Position numbers and translations under genes: made by a program. Shown here piece after piece: positions 1-10,090 of a stretch of 64,000 nucleotides of DNA (the stretch's first letter is position 1; the number at the start of each line of letters is the position of its first letter). A model generated the notes under the pieces. That model did not search any database, was not told where the DNA came from, and saw only the letters and a program-made list of their open reading frames with translations. This DNA comes from Lachnospiraceae bacterium. Its GTDB lineage: Bacteria; Bacillota; Clostridia; Lachnospirales; Lachnospiraceae. The DNA is taken from NCBI GenBank assembly GCA_022769665.1, contig JALEIR010000079.1, positions 48,066-112,065 on the forward strand. Direction: 5' to 3'.

Positions 1-604
1 TCGTAAAATCACAGGCAAAATCTTCAACGGAATGATAAATTTCGGAGTATTTATGACTGTATGAATGCATACCCAGCGTGTGGCCGCGATTCACAATATC
101 CAACAACGCTTCCCTGTCCGTTTCCGTCTCTTTTCCTACTACAAAGAAAGTAGCCTTGATATCGTATTGATCCAAAATGTCCAGAATATCATCCGTATAC
201 ACACTGGGGCCATCGTCAAAGGTTAAATATACCTTATGGCCTGCCGTTATCTCTGCGATATCTTCTGTTGATTGTTTTTCCGGATCGGGAAAAGCCTCTT
301 TTACCGGTCCGGATATTTCTCTTCCGGTCTCTCCTGAGACAGGAAGACCCTGTCCCGTAATCACAGTTTCGGCAGACAAGTCATTCAACAGTTCCTGCTG
401 ACTCTGTACCATATCGGACAGATTCTTCACCTGTAAAGTAAGGCTGTCCAGTCTTTCACTGATACTGCTCACTTTAACCAACAGAATCACACAGAGCACC
501 AACGGTACCGTTACTGCCAAAAAAAACATAAGGATAATACATTTTTTAATCCGCTGTACCCGCTGCCGTCTGGCGGCAGATGCCTGAATATTGTCATCTG
601 ACAT
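1..604 (-). CDS. Polysaccharide deacetylase (NodB-type), N-terminal membrane anchor; C-terminus runs off window start
   Basis: Minus-strand reading from ATG at 604 gives MSDDNIQASAARRQRVQRIKKCIILMFFLAVTVPLVLCVILL... then HKVYLTFDDGPSVYTDDILDILDQYDIKATFFVVG, the NodB TFDDGPS motif; open to position 1. Confidence 0.9.
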   Translation of the reverse strand, partial: MSDDNIQASAARRQRVQRIKKCIILMFFLAVTVPLVLCVILLVKVSSISERLDSLTLQVKNLSDMVQSQQELLNDLSAETVITGQGLPVSGETGREISGPVKEAFPDPEKQSTEDIAEITAGHKVYLTFDDGPSVYTDDILDILDQYDIKATFFVVGKETETDREALLDIVNRGHTLGMHSYSHKYSEIYHSVEDFACDFT

Positions 605-711
605 AATTTATTCCCATCTGATTATACTCTCACTTTTTCAAGTATAGCATATTCCACTTTTTTCGAAAAGACAAAATTCAAAAAAGGGACAAAAAAAGAA
701 ACAGTAATATA

Positions 712-879
712 TTATGCACGTTTATTTTTCTTTGCAGAAGATTCTTCCCCGCTTTTGCAACCGCAGTTACACCCCGAACAGCCGCTGCAACACTGCCCTT
801 TGCGAAATCTGCGAAGTTCGCGACGAACAATAAAAAATACCGTCATCGCAATCACAGCGATAATGATGACATCTATCAT
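712..879 (-). CDS. FeoB-associated Cys-rich membrane protein (55 aa)
   Basis: Too short for the ORF track; reads MIDVIIIAVIAMTVFFIVRRELRRFRKGQCCSGCSGCNCGCKSGEESSAKKNKRA: one TM helix plus Cys cluster; SD AGGAGG upstream. Confidence 0.85.
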   Translation of the reverse strand: MIDVIIIAVIAMTVFFIVRRELRRFRKGQCCSGCSGCNCGCKSGEESSAKKNKRA

Positions 880-954
880 AACTACCTCCTGTTCTCTGAA
901 AGTATCGTTTATTATAAATACGATATGTTTATTTTAATAAAATGTTACTTCATT

Positions 955-983
955 TTGAGATTCATTCTCATTTAAATTATACA
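955..983 (+). promoter_or_regulatory. Sigma-A-like promoter for DAHP synthase (TTGAGA-N17-TATACA), overlapped by Fur-like inverted repeat TGAGATTCATTCTCA (956-970)
   Basis: -35 TTGAGA 955-960, -10 TATACA 978-983; 7-1-7 imperfect palindrome at 956-970. Confidence 0.5.
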
Positions 984-1124
984 TTCCGGTCTTGCACCTG
1001 TCAAGACCTTGCAGGTTTTATCCGATTGTGCTATATTTGGTTACAGTTCGGATATCTGTATCAACAGGAACCGACATACAATCAAGCCGTTCCACGCGGC
1101 TCAGAAAGGATTTATCAAAACACT

Positions 1125-2153
1125 ATGAGCTTTGAGTTTGTCAAAAAACTTCCCACTCCGGCCGAAATCCGGGAACAGCTTCCCCTTCCGGAGGAACTGG
1201 CAAAAATAAAAGAGGCACGTGATGCTGAAATCAGAGATGTTCTCACCGGAAAAAGCAGTAAATTTCTGGTAATCATCGGTCCTTGTTCCGCAGATAATGA
1301 AAATGCAGTATGTGATTATGTCAATCGTCTCGCCAAAGTAAACGAAAAAGTAAAAGATAAGCTGATTCTGATTCCCAGAATTTATACCAACAAACCCCGT
1401 ACCACAGGCGAAGGCTACAAGGGTATTGTCCATCAGCCCGACCCGGAGAAAAAGCCGGACTTCCTGGCAGGACTGATTGCCATGAGAAAGATGCATATCC
1501 GCGCTATTGCCGAGACGGGACTGACCGCTGCTGATGAAATGCTTTATCCTGAGAACTGGAGATATGTATCTGATATTCTTTCCTATGTAGCAATCGGAGC
1601 ACGCTCCGTAGAAGATCAACAGCATCGTCTCACCGTCAGCGGCTTTGACGTGGCTGCCGGCATGAAAAATCCTACCAGCGGCGACCTTTCCGTCATGCTC
1701 AATTCCGTCTATGCGGCTCAGCATCCCCATTCCTTTATCTACAGAGGTTGGGAAGTAAACACGACCGGTAATGACCTTGCCCACACCATCCTGCGGGGTG
1801 CCACCAATAAACACGGCAACAATATCCCCAACTATCACTATGAGGACCTAAATCTGCTGATGGAGATGTATGGCAAAATGGATTTGAAAAATCCTGCCTG
1901 TGTCATCGATGCCAACCATTCCAATTCAGGAAAGCAGTTTGCACAACAGATTCGAATTGTTAAAGAGGTTATGCACAGCCGCAAGTTAAATGCCGATATT
2001 CACAAAATGGTGAAAGGTGTCATGATAGAAAGCTACATTGAAGAAGGTTGCCAGAAAGTGGGCGGCGGTGTTTACGGGAAGTCCATTACAGACCCTTGCC
2101 TCGGCTGGGAAGATTCAGAAAATCTGATTTACGATATCGCATCCTACGAATAG
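1125..2153 (+). CDS. aroF: 3-deoxy-7-phosphoheptulonate (DAHP) synthase, class I
   Basis: MSFEFVKKLPTPAEIREQLPLPEELAKIKEARDAEI...LVIIGPCSADNENAV...RIYTNKPRTTGEGYKG; ATG at 1125 preceded by AGAAAGGA; the ORF-track start at 942 lies upstream of the promoter. Confidence 0.95.
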   Translation: MSFEFVKKLPTPAEIREQLPLPEELAKIKEARDAEIRDVLTGKSSKFLVIIGPCSADNENAVCDYVNRLAKVNEKVKDKLILIPRIYTNKPRTTGEGYKGIVHQPDPEKKPDFLAGLIAMRKMHIRAIAETGLTAADEMLYPENWRYVSDILSYVAIGARSVEDQQHRLTVSGFDVAAGMKNPTSGDLSVMLNSVYAAQHPHSFIYRGWEVNTTGNDLAHTILRGATNKHGNNIPNYHYEDLNLLMEMYGKMDLKNPACVIDANHSNSGKQFAQQIRIVKEVMHSRKLNADIHKMVKGVMIESYIEEGCQKVGGGVYGKSITDPCLGWEDSENLIYDIASYE

Positions 2154-2162
2154 TGAAAAAAC

Positions 2163-2217
2163 AAAAAGACCGTCTGCATGTCCACAGTTCTTATCTGCGG
2201 GCATGAGCGGTCTTTTG
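2163..2217. terminator. Bidirectional rho-independent terminator between aroF and spoIIM
   Basis: AAAAAGACCG...CGGTCTTTTG inverted repeat between convergent genes. Confidence 0.7.
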
Positions 2218-2229
2218 TTATACCGTACA

Positions 2230-2838
2230 TCAAAATACTTTTAAATATCCAATCAGAATTCCCGGATTCACATACCCTTCCATCACACATCCCAAAAAGG
2301 TCAGAAAAGCAATCACACCCAGCCATCCCAATTTCTTGACAACAAAAGTTTTGTCTGCCACATGTATGTTCAATCCTCTGGAATAAATCGCCCGGTACAG
2401 GTCTTCCCCCCATCCCAGCATCATGATAATTGCCGGTATATAAAAAAGATACTGGGGAAACATACTGATTATCGCAAGAACAATTCCCTTAATCCCGTAT
2501 CGGACCGTCAGTGTTGCCAGAAAAATGCCGGAAGACATTCCGCACCAAACCGCAGCACCCATGCAGGCGACATATCCAAGGTAGGTAGTTGACAGAACAG
2601 CCAGCAGAATCAGCACTTCCATTCTCTTTCGGAACACATAACAAAAAAGAGCATTGCTGTCCACAGTCATATATTTCATCCGATACAGTGTATCTTCATC
2701 AAACAGTCCTGTATTTTCCAGCAAAATGCTCTTTCCCAGATTCATGATAAAAAATCCTGCCAGTATTCCTGCGCAAAACACAGGCACCAGCTTTTTCCCT
2801 CCCGAGGGTATTTGTTTTCCAACAATCCGCATCATCAT
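2230..2838 (-). CDS. spoIIM: Stage II sporulation protein M
   Basis: Polytopic membrane protein with SpoIIM-style sequence and C-terminal EGYVNP; downstream of NUDIX gene; start set at MMMRIV. Confidence 0.85.
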   Translation of the reverse strand: MMMRIVGKQIPSGGKKLVPVFCAGILAGFFIMNLGKSILLENTGLFDEDTLYRMKYMTVDSNALFCYVFRKRMEVLILLAVLSTTYLGYVACMGAAVWCGMSSGIFLATLTVRYGIKGIVLAIISMFPQYLFYIPAIIMMLGWGEDLYRAIYSRGLNIHVADKTFVVKKLGWLGVIAFLTFLGCVMEGYVNPGILIGYLKVF

Positions 2839-3048
2839 GCCCGCCCTTTCAGGTGACCGCACACCCCTTTCGGCTCATACATCTCCGAGCGCCTGTACGC
2901 CATACATCGCCGGAAAAATGATGATTTATGTGGGGCTGTCAAATCATTTCATAATATATGCGGTATATGTGTTCTGTATACCTCCGGCTGTTGAACGAAA
3001 ACAGACCACCGTATTGTCAGGAAATGACTGATGCATTTACCCGTGCCT

Positions 3049-3588
3049 TTACTTTACCGCCTTCTTGGCAGCATAGGTCAATATGCCGCAAATGGTCTTG
3101 GAATCCTGAATTTTACAATCAAAAATCATCTGTTTCAATTCCTCTAAGTCATAAGCTTCCACATTCAGATACTCATCCTCATCCAGATGCTGTTTTCCGG
3201 GCTTTAAATCTTTCGCAAGATAAATATCTATCTTTTCATTGCAAAATGCAACGGTCGTATAAATAGAGTTTAAAAGCTCAACTTCGTCACAGACATACCC
3301 TGTCTCTTCCTCCAGCTCGCGCATAGCCGCTTTCTCAGTCGGCTCTTCCCGTCCGTTTAATCCGCCCGCCGGAATTTCCAGGGTTTCCCGTTCCAGGGCA
3401 TTACGGTACTGGCGAACCATCAACAGCTTTCCGTCCTCACGAACCGCAACCACAGCAGCAGCTCCCTTATGATCAATCAAATCCCACTTGGCGGTATTTC
3501 CGTTGGGAATCAGCATGGTATCCTGATAATAGTCTATAATAGCCCCCTTTGCCACCAATTCTCTTTTCAGTCTCTTATATTCTTCCAT
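3049..3588 (-). CDS. NUDIX hydrolase (ADP-ribose pyrophosphatase type)
   Basis: Nudix box GGLNGREEPTEKAAMRELEEETGY. Confidence 0.93.
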   Translation of the reverse strand: MEEYKRLKRELVAKGAIIDYYQDTMLIPNGNTAKWDLIDHKGAAAVVAVREDGKLLMVRQYRNALERETLEIPAGGLNGREEPTEKAAMRELEEETGYVCDEVELLNSIYTTVAFCNEKIDIYLAKDLKPGKQHLDEDEYLNVEAYDLEELKQMIFDCKIQDSKTICGILTYAAKKAVK

Positions 3589-3591
3589 CTT

Positions 3592-4881
3592 TTATTGCAT
3601 CCTTTCCAACAGTTTCTCCACGCTCACAAGTTTTACGCACAGTACAAACAAATCTGTAGCCTGTGCCATCTCTTCCGGGGTGGGGAAAGACGGAGCAATA
3701 CGAATGTTGCTGTCTTTAGGGTCCTTTCCGTAAGGGTAGGTAGCTCCCGCGCCGGTCAGCACCACACCCGCTTCTTTGCACTTTGCCACAATAGCCTTCG
3801 CACAGCCTTCCATTGCATCAAAAGAAATAAAATATCCGCCGTTTGGCTTTGTCCAGGTACCGATACCTAAACCTGCCAGTTCCTTCTCCAGTCCATTCTC
3901 TACCGCCTCAAATTTAGGCCGCATCAAATCCGCATGCTTTTTCATATGCTCTTTCATGCCTTCGATACCCTTAAAATAACGGGCATGACGAAGCTGATTA
4001 ATCTTATCGTGCCCAATGGTCTGAACGGTCATCTGGCTCTCGATAAAATCTATATTTTTCAACGAAGACGCAATGGCAGACACACCCGATCCCGGGAAAG
4101 TAACCTTTGATGTGGATGCAAAAATGTATACCATATCAGGATTTCCTGCCTTTTCACATTCCTCCAGAATATTTAAAATTTCATCCTGCCTGTCCTCATA
4201 TAAATGATGGATACAGTAAGCATTATCCCAGAATATACGGAAATCTTCCGCTGCAGGTTTCAAATTGGCAAATCGCTTCACAACCTCATCGGAATAAGAA
4301 ATACCTGTAGGATTGGAATACTTAGGTACGCACCAGATTCCCTTGACAGCCGGATCATTGTTCACATACTTCTCTACCATATCCATGTCCGGTCCGTCAT
4401 CGTTAAGCGGTACGTTTATCATTTCAATGCCAAAATACTCTGTAATTCTGAAATGCCTGTCATAACCGGGAACAGGGCACAAAAACTTCACCTTGTCCAG
4501 TTTGCTCCAAGGTGTAGATCCGTTGACACCCTTTATCATGGAACGGGACACGGTATCATACATAATGTTCAGGCTGGAATTACCACAGACTACCACATTA
4601 TCTTTATTGACAGACATCATATTTGCCATAAGTCGCCGGCATTCTCCGATACCATCCAGGTCACCGTAATTTCGCGTATCATTTCCCAATACGGTTCTCA
4701 TATCCGAAGCACTGCTAATCACATCCAGCATTGGCATAGACAACGCAAGCTGTGAAACACCGGGTTTACCTCTGGACATATCCAGCTTTAACCCTTTTCC
4801 CTTTGCGTCCTCGAATTCTTTCTCCAACTGATTTTTCAAAGACAACAGTTCCTCTTTGCTCAATTCCTGATACGCTTTCAT
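3592..4881 (-). CDS. PLP-dependent aminotransferase, class I/II (AspC type Ic)
   Basis: LDMSRGKPG, CGNSSLNIMYD, YSNPTGISYSDE, STSKVTFPGSGVSAIASS (PLP-Lys region). Confidence 0.88.
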   Translation of the reverse strand: MKAYQELSKEELLSLKNQLEKEFEDAKGKGLKLDMSRGKPGVSQLALSMPMLDVISSASDMRTVLGNDTRNYGDLDGIGECRRLMANMMSVNKDNVVVCGNSSLNIMYDTVSRSMIKGVNGSTPWSKLDKVKFLCPVPGYDRHFRITEYFGIEMINVPLNDDGPDMDMVEKYVNNDPAVKGIWCVPKYSNPTGISYSDEVVKRFANLKPAAEDFRIFWDNAYCIHHLYEDRQDEILNILEECEKAGNPDMVYIFASTSKVTFPGSGVSAIASSLKNIDFIESQMTVQTIGHDKINQLRHARYFKGIEGMKEHMKKHADLMRPKFEAVENGLEKELAGLGIGTWTKPNGGYFISFDAMEGCAKAIVAKCKEAGVVLTGAGATYPYGKDPKDSNIRIAPSFPTPEEMAQATDLFVLCVKLVSVEKLLERMQ

Positions 4882-5041
4882 TTCTTCCTCTCATTCTGCC
4901 GCTCAGAGCGGCTTTATTTTCGTTCTATGCGCGAATATTCTGGCATATTTCCCATGACTCTTACTGGATTATTGTATACAATCATACAGTATGCTTGAAT
5001 TATCATACTACAAGATGAAAGTTTCTACAAGAGAAAAATAA

Positions 5042-5074
5042 AAAACCGTCGCACTTTTTATGTACGACGGTTTT
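5042..5074. terminator. Rho-independent terminator downstream of rny
   Basis: AAAACCGTCG ... CGACGGTTTT. Confidence 0.75.
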
Positions 5075-5114
5075 CACACTTATGAAATTTTCAAGTCAAA
5101 AACTGATATAACGG

Positions 5115-6668
5115 TTATTTTGCGTAATCAATAACGCGGCTTTCACGAATAACGTTTACCTTAATTTGTCCGGGATATTCCATTTCAGCTTCAATCTTCT
5201 TGGAAATATCACGTGCCAACAAAACCATATCGGCATCCGAAATTTGTTCCGGCACAACCATTACACGAACTTCACGACCTGCCTGAATAGCAAAAGATTT
5301 ATCTACACCTTTGAAATTGTTTGTTATTTCTTCTAACTGCTTTAATCTGCTAGTATAGGTTTCCAGTGTTTCCCTTCTAGCTCCCGGTCTTGCAGCGGAT
5401 ATTGTATCAGCAGCTTGTACAATACACGCAATCAGGGAAGTAGGTTCAACATCACCATGGTGAGATTCTACCGCGTTAATGACAACGGCATTCTCCTTGT
5501 ACTTTTTACAAAGTTCCACACCAAGTTGAATATGTGAACCTTCCATTTCATGGTCAACGGATTTACCGATATCGTGGAGCAGACCGGCGCGTTTTGCAAG
5601 TCTGACATCCAGTCCCATCTCCGCTGCCAGCAATCCTGATAACTGAGCAACCTCAATGGAATGCTTTAACGCATTCTGACCATAGCTGGTTCTGAACTTC
5701 ATCTTACCCAGCAATCTGACAAGTTCAGGATGAATTCCGTGAACACCAACCTCCAGTGTTGCGGCTTCTCCCTCTTCCTTCATCATTACTTCCACTTCTT
5801 TTTGCGCTTTTTCCACCATCTCTTCGATTCTGGCCGGATGAATACGTCCGTCCACAATCAACTTTTCAAGCGCAATTCTTGCGACCTCACGACGAATCGG
5901 GTCAAATCCCGACAGAATCACTGCTTCCGGCGTATCATCAATAATCAAGTCAACACCGGTCATGGTCTCCAGAGTCCGAATATTACGTCCCTCTCGTCCG
6001 ATAATTCTTCCTTTCATCTCATCGTTCGGAAGCTGTACGACGGAAATCGTGGTCTCAGAAACATGGTCTGCTGCACATCTCTGAATTGCCGATACCACAT
6101 ATTCCTTCGCTTTTTTGTCTGCTTCTTCTTTGGCGCGACTCTCCATTTCTTTGATCATCACAGCCGTTTCATGCTTTACTTCATCTTCAACAATTTTCAA
6201 TAAGTAGTCTTTTGCTTGTTCAGAGGTTAATCCGGAAATTCGTTCCAGTTCCTGCACACGCTGCTCATTCAGCTTGGAAACTTCTTCTTTCATTCTGTTC
6301 AAAGACTCTTCCTTCGCTGCCAAGCTCGCCTCACGCTTTTCAATAGCGTCTGCCTTTTTATCAATGTTCTCTTCCTTCTGTTGAACCCTGCGCTCATAGC
6401 GCTGTGCTTCGGCTCTTCGTTCCTTAATCTCCTTATCAAGCTCATTCTTGGTACGAATGGACTCTTCCTTAATTTCAAGAAGCGATTCGCGTTTCTTGGA
6501 TTCCGCAGTCTTCAGAGCTTCGTCAATAATTTCTCTTGCCTTATCCTGTGCACTTCCGATGGTAGACGCAGCAGATTTTTTCTGAACGGTAGATACAACA
6601 ACACCGGTAATCACTGCTGTCAAAACAACGGCTGCCACAACGATAACAGCTGTTACGACTGGCGACAT
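5115..6668 (-). CDS. rny: Ribonuclease Y
   Basis: N-terminal TM, coiled coil, KH domain [30 protein letters not shown] domain [12 protein letters not shown]. Confidence 0.97.
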   Translation of the reverse strand: MSPVVTAVIVVAAVVLTAVITGVVVSTVQKKSAASTIGSAQDKAREIIDEALKTAESKKRESLLEIKEESIRTKNELDKEIKERRAEAQRYERRVQQKEENIDKKADAIEKREASLAAKEESLNRMKEEVSKLNEQRVQELERISGLTSEQAKDYLLKIVEDEVKHETAVMIKEMESRAKEEADKKAKEYVVSAIQRCAADHVSETTISVVQLPNDEMKGRIIGREGRNIRTLETMTGVDLIIDDTPEAVILSGFDPIRREVARIALEKLIVDGRIHPARIEEMVEKAQKEVEVMMKEEGEAATLEVGVHGIHPELVRLLGKMKFRTSYGQNALKHSIEVAQLSGLLAAEMGLDVRLAKRAGLLHDIGKSVDHEMEGSHIQLGVELCKKYKENAVVINAVESHHGDVEPTSLIACIVQAADTISAARPGARRETLETYTSRLKQLEEITNNFKGVDKSFAIQAGREVRVMVVPEQISDADMVLLARDISKKIEAEMEYPGQIKVNVIRESRVIDYAK

Positions 6669-6733
6669 CTACAGGAGCACCTCCTTTATTCATTTTTCAT
6701 TGTACATTCTAACAAGCAATTTACAACAGTTAA

Positions 6734-6762
6734 ATTTTAAACTCAAATCAAATTAATGTCAA
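6734..6762 (-). promoter_or_regulatory. Sigma-A promoter for rny
   Basis: Minus strand TTGACA-N17-TAAAAT. Confidence 0.6.
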
Positions 6763-6829
6763 GCATTAGTCTCAATATCTTCCAAATCTATTTCTGTTTT
6801 TTTGTTAAATTTGTGCATAATGGTATAAA

Positions 6830-7459
6830 TTAATCTGTTTCAAAAAAGAATTCTGATTTCAAAACCCTGCGCACAGCTTCTCCGGAGAATCCCTTTCTCA
6901 ACAGAAAAGCACATATTTTTTGACGTTCCTTCCAATCTGCCGTCTCAGGATTAAATTTTCTCTTTTCCAGCAGTGCATGAATCATACTCTCCTCGTCCTG
7001 TCTGCCTCCCTTGGCTTCCCATTCTTCCCATGCACGCTCCAGCGTTTCCTTGCAAATACCTTTTCCTGTCAAGTCCTGTTCAATTCTTCGTCGGCTTCTG
7101 GTACTCTCATGATCCGTGATGTAAGTAACCGCATAGCGCAAATCATCGGTATAATGAAAATCTGCCACATAGGAAAGAGCCTCCTCTATTATCTTCTCCG
7201 GGTATTGGCCTTCCCTGAGCTTATTTCGAAGCTGCTTTTCGGTATATTCTCGTTTTGTCAAAAGATTCATGGCGCGAAGCTTTGCCCTCTTTGGCAGAAC
7301 CTCCTTCATTATAGCCTCATAATCCTTTGTGGTAATTTCCTCTCCCACACTAATATGATATAAACGAAGTTCGCCTTTGTACAGGACAAAGGCGAACTCA
7401 CCATCAATCATAACCCTGCTGCGGGATTTGGACAGTTCCTCTACAGCTGTAACTATCAT
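6830..7459 (-). CDS. recX: Recombination regulator RecX
   Basis: RAKLRAMNLLTKREYTEKQLRNKLREG; immediately downstream of recA. Confidence 0.9.
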   Translation of the reverse strand: MIVTAVEELSKSRSRVMIDGEFAFVLYKGELRLYHISVGEEITTKDYEAIMKEVLPKRAKLRAMNLLTKREYTEKQLRNKLREGQYPEKIIEEALSYVADFHYTDDLRYAVTYITDHESTRSRRRIEQDLTGKGICKETLERAWEEWEAKGGRQDEESMIHALLEKRKFNPETADWKERQKICAFLLRKGFSGEAVRRVLKSEFFFETD

Positions 7460-7467
7460 ATTTTCCC

Positions 7468-8493
7468 TTATTCCTTCCGGGCGGTTTCTTCTTCGGCATT
7501 GTCAAAACCGTAATGCGCTCTGACCTTACGGCTGATTTCTTCACAGATTTCCGGATTATCCTTCAGATACTGCTTTGCATTTTCACGTCCCTGACCGATT
7601 TTGTCACCTTCATAAGCATACCACGCCCCCGACTTCACAACAATATTCAAATCCGATGCAAGATCCAAAATATCTCCCTCTTTGGAAATGCCTTCACCGA
7701 ACATAATATCAAATTCTGCTTCTTTGAAAGGGGGAGCAATTTTATTCTTAACCACCTTCACACGGGTACGGTTACCAATCACTTCACCACCCTGTTTCAG
7801 CGATTCAATACGACGTACATCCATACGCACCGAAGAATAAAACTTTAAGGCACGGCCACCTGTCGTTGTCTCCGGGTTGCCGAACATCACTCCAACCATT
7901 TCGCGGAGCTGGTTGATGAATACCACCGTACAGTTGGACTTGCTGATAACGGCAGTCAGCTTCCGCAGGGCCTGCGACATCAGTCTTGCCTGCAGTCCCA
8001 CATGACTGTCACCCATATCACCGTCAATCTCCGCCTTGGGTACCAGTGCGGCAACCGAGTCAACCACCACGATATCAACGGCGCCGGAACGCACCATGGT
8101 CTCCGTAATCTCCAAAGCCTGTTCACCGTTATCCGGCTGAGAAATGTATAAGTTGTCAATATCAACCCCGATATTTTTCGCATATACAGGATCCAGCGCA
8201 TGCTCTGCATCAATAAATCCCGCGATTCCACCCCTCTTCTGCACCTCCGCAATCATGTGCAGGGTAACTGTCGTCTTACCGCTGGACTCAGGGCCGTAAA
8301 TCTCAACAATTCTTCCTTTGGGAATTCCTCCCAATCCCAGGGCGATATCAAGACTTAAGGAACCCGTGGGAATCGTCTCCACATTCATCTGTGCGGAAGG
8401 GTCTCCCAGCTTCATAACCGCACCCTTGCCGTATTGCTTTTCAATTTGGCTGATAGCCGCATCCAACGCTTTCAGTTTTTCATCTCTTTCCAT
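7468..8493 (-). CDS. recA: Recombinase RecA
   Basis: [52 protein letters not shown]; start set at [11 protein letters not shown] with SD AAAGGAG. Confidence 0.99.
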   Translation of the reverse strand: MERDEKLKALDAAISQIEKQYGKGAVMKLGDPSAQMNVETIPTGSLSLDIALGLGGIPKGRIVEIYGPESSGKTTVTLHMIAEVQKRGGIAGFIDAEHALDPVYAKNIGVDIDNLYISQPDNGEQALEITETMVRSGAVDIVVVDSVAALVPKAEIDGDMGDSHVGLQARLMSQALRKLTAVISKSNCTVVFINQLREMVGVMFGNPETTTGGRALKFYSSVRMDVRRIESLKQGGEVIGNRTRVKVVKNKIAPPFKEAEFDIMFGEGISKEGDILDLASDLNIVVKSGAWYAYEGDKIGQGRENAKQYLKDNPEICEEISRKVRAHYGFDNAEEETARKE

Positions 8494-8514
8494 CTGGAAT
8501 CTCCTTTTCGTCGG

Positions 8515-8526
8515 GAACAAATGTTC
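8515..8526. promoter_or_regulatory. LexA/SOS box, proximal (GAACAAATGTTC)
   Basis: Near match to Gram-positive SOS box GAACRNRYGTTY between recA promoter and start. Confidence 0.75.
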
Positions 8527-8537
8527 TGCCTTTTCTA

Positions 8538-8566
8538 AGAATAAAACATTTGTTCGTATTTGTCAA
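8538..8566 (-). promoter_or_regulatory. recA promoter TTGACA-N17-TATTCT with a second SOS box (AAACATTTGTTC, plus-strand 8544-8555) filling the spacer
   Basis: -35 revcomp TGTCAA 8561-8566, -10 revcomp AGAATA 8538-8543; spacer contains the palindrome. Confidence 0.75.
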
Positions 8567-8802
8567 TTGTAATTTGAATGGCATTTTCTAACTTTCTGTA
8601 CAATGACATAAAAGCACTTTTTATGTACCTTAAAACTCCCTCAAAGGCAATCACCTCCGTCTTCATCAAATTTGTTCTGAAACCTTTGGCGAATGCCGGA
8701 ATAAAAAGACATGCAACTGCGGGACAATTTGCCCCACAGTCACGCAGATTCATAAAAGTATCAGACATAAAAAGTTTAACATAACGCCGCCGTTTAGGCA
8801 AC

Positions 8803-10071
8803 TTAATCTTTTTTCCCGAAGGTGACCTTGCTGAAGTATTCCAGAATACAGTCTCGCATCAGAACCAATGCAGCGGAGACGGCAGACTCTCTCACCTTAG
8901 TACGGTTTCCCGAAAAGCGGTACTTCTTCACCGTAACCTTCCCCTTCACATTGCATGCAATATATACCAGTCCCACCGGTTTCTCCTCTGTTCCGCCGTC
9001 GGGACCCGCAATACCCGTTACTGCAACAGAGACATCCGCTTTTGTCAGCAGTACTGCTCCCTTTGCCATTTCTTCCGCCGTCTGTTCACTGACTGCGCCG
9101 TATCTTTGAAGTGTCGTTTTTTTCACCCCGACAAATCGGCGCTTGGATTTATTGGAATAAGTTATCACGCCGGACTTATATATGTCAGACACTCCCGGTA
9201 CATTGATAAGTCTTGCCGAGAGAAGTCCTCCCGTACAGGATTCCACACAGGTAACGGTCAAATCATTAGCCTGCAGCAGATCAACCACGGCCTTCTCCAA
9301 CGTTACATCCTGCTCTGTAGAATAAATGTTATTACCAAAACGGTTCTTTAATTCCTTGACTACCGGCTTAATCAGCTTCATCGCCGCTTTTTTATCCTCT
9401 GCTGCGGCAGTGACACGAATGTGTACTTCACCGGTCTTGGCATAAGTGGCAATTGTGGGATTTGTCTGGGTATCAATCAAATCCTTTACCATTGTCTCTG
9501 CCCTGCTCTCACCCACACCGCATATTTTTACGGTCTGGGAGCAGATAACCCTGGATGTCAGTTTCGTCAAATAAGGTTCCACGCTCTCTTCAAACATGGG
9601 GCAAAGTTCTCCGGGAGGTCCCGGTAGAAGAATCACTTTGGCCTCTTTTGTCTCCATGATGGCACCGGGTGCCGTACCGTTATGGTTATCCATGACAATA
9701 CACCCTTCCGGCAGCATAGCCTGCTTCCAGTTATTATCGGTAGGTTCAATACCCTTTTCTTCGAAGTACTTTTTGATTGCCTTTTTGCTGGGTTCATGCA
9801 GCACAAGTTGTTTCCCGCAAACCTTTGCCGCAACCTCTTTTGTCAGATCATCCTCCGTAGGTCCCAGCCCGCCCGACAAAATCACAATGTCCGATCGCTC
9901 CATGGCCGTCTTCAACACCATGGTCAATCGCTCCTCGTTATCGCCCACCACCGTCTGGAAGTAACATGAAAGCCCCAATCCTGCACATTTTTCAGCAAGA
10001 TATGCTGCGTTGGTATTCACAATATTTCCGAGCAGTATTTCTGTTCCCACACAGATGAATTCAACCGTCAT
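8803..10071 (-). CDS. cinA: Competence/damage-inducible protein CinA (nicotinamide-nucleotide amidase)
   Basis: MTVEFICVGTEILLGNIVNTNAAYLAEK...LSGGLGPTEDDLTKE; C-terminal VESCTGGLLSARL and TGIAGPDGGTEEKPVG. Confidence 0.97.
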   Translation of the reverse strand: MTVEFICVGTEILLGNIVNTNAAYLAEKCAGLGLSCYFQTVVGDNEERLTMVLKTAMERSDIVILSGGLGPTEDDLTKEVAAKVCGKQLVLHEPSKKAIKKYFEEKGIEPTDNNWKQAMLPEGCIVMDNHNGTAPGAIMETKEAKVILLPGPPGELCPMFEESVEPYLTKLTSRVICSQTVKICGVGESRAETMVKDLIDTQTNPTIATYAKTGEVHIRVTAAAEDKKAAMKLIKPVVKELKNRFGNNIYSTEQDVTLEKAVVDLLQANDLTVTCVESCTGGLLSARLINVPGVSDIYKSGVITYSNKSKRRFVGVKKTTLQRYGAVSEQTAEEMAKGAVLLTKADVSVAVTGIAGPDGGTEEKPVGLVYIACNVKGKVTVKKYRFSGNRTKVRESAVSAALVLMRDCILEYFSKVTFGKKD

Positions 10072-10090
10072 TTGTTTTTCTCCTCGTAAA

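Noticed and set aside
985-1124. T-box riboswitch before aroF
   Set aside because: No TGGNACCGCG T-box sequence; GTTCCACGCGG is not a match and no specifier-loop architecture
8535-8801. 88-aa minus ORF between recA and cinA
   Set aside because: Covers the recA promoter and SOS boxes; no family resemblance
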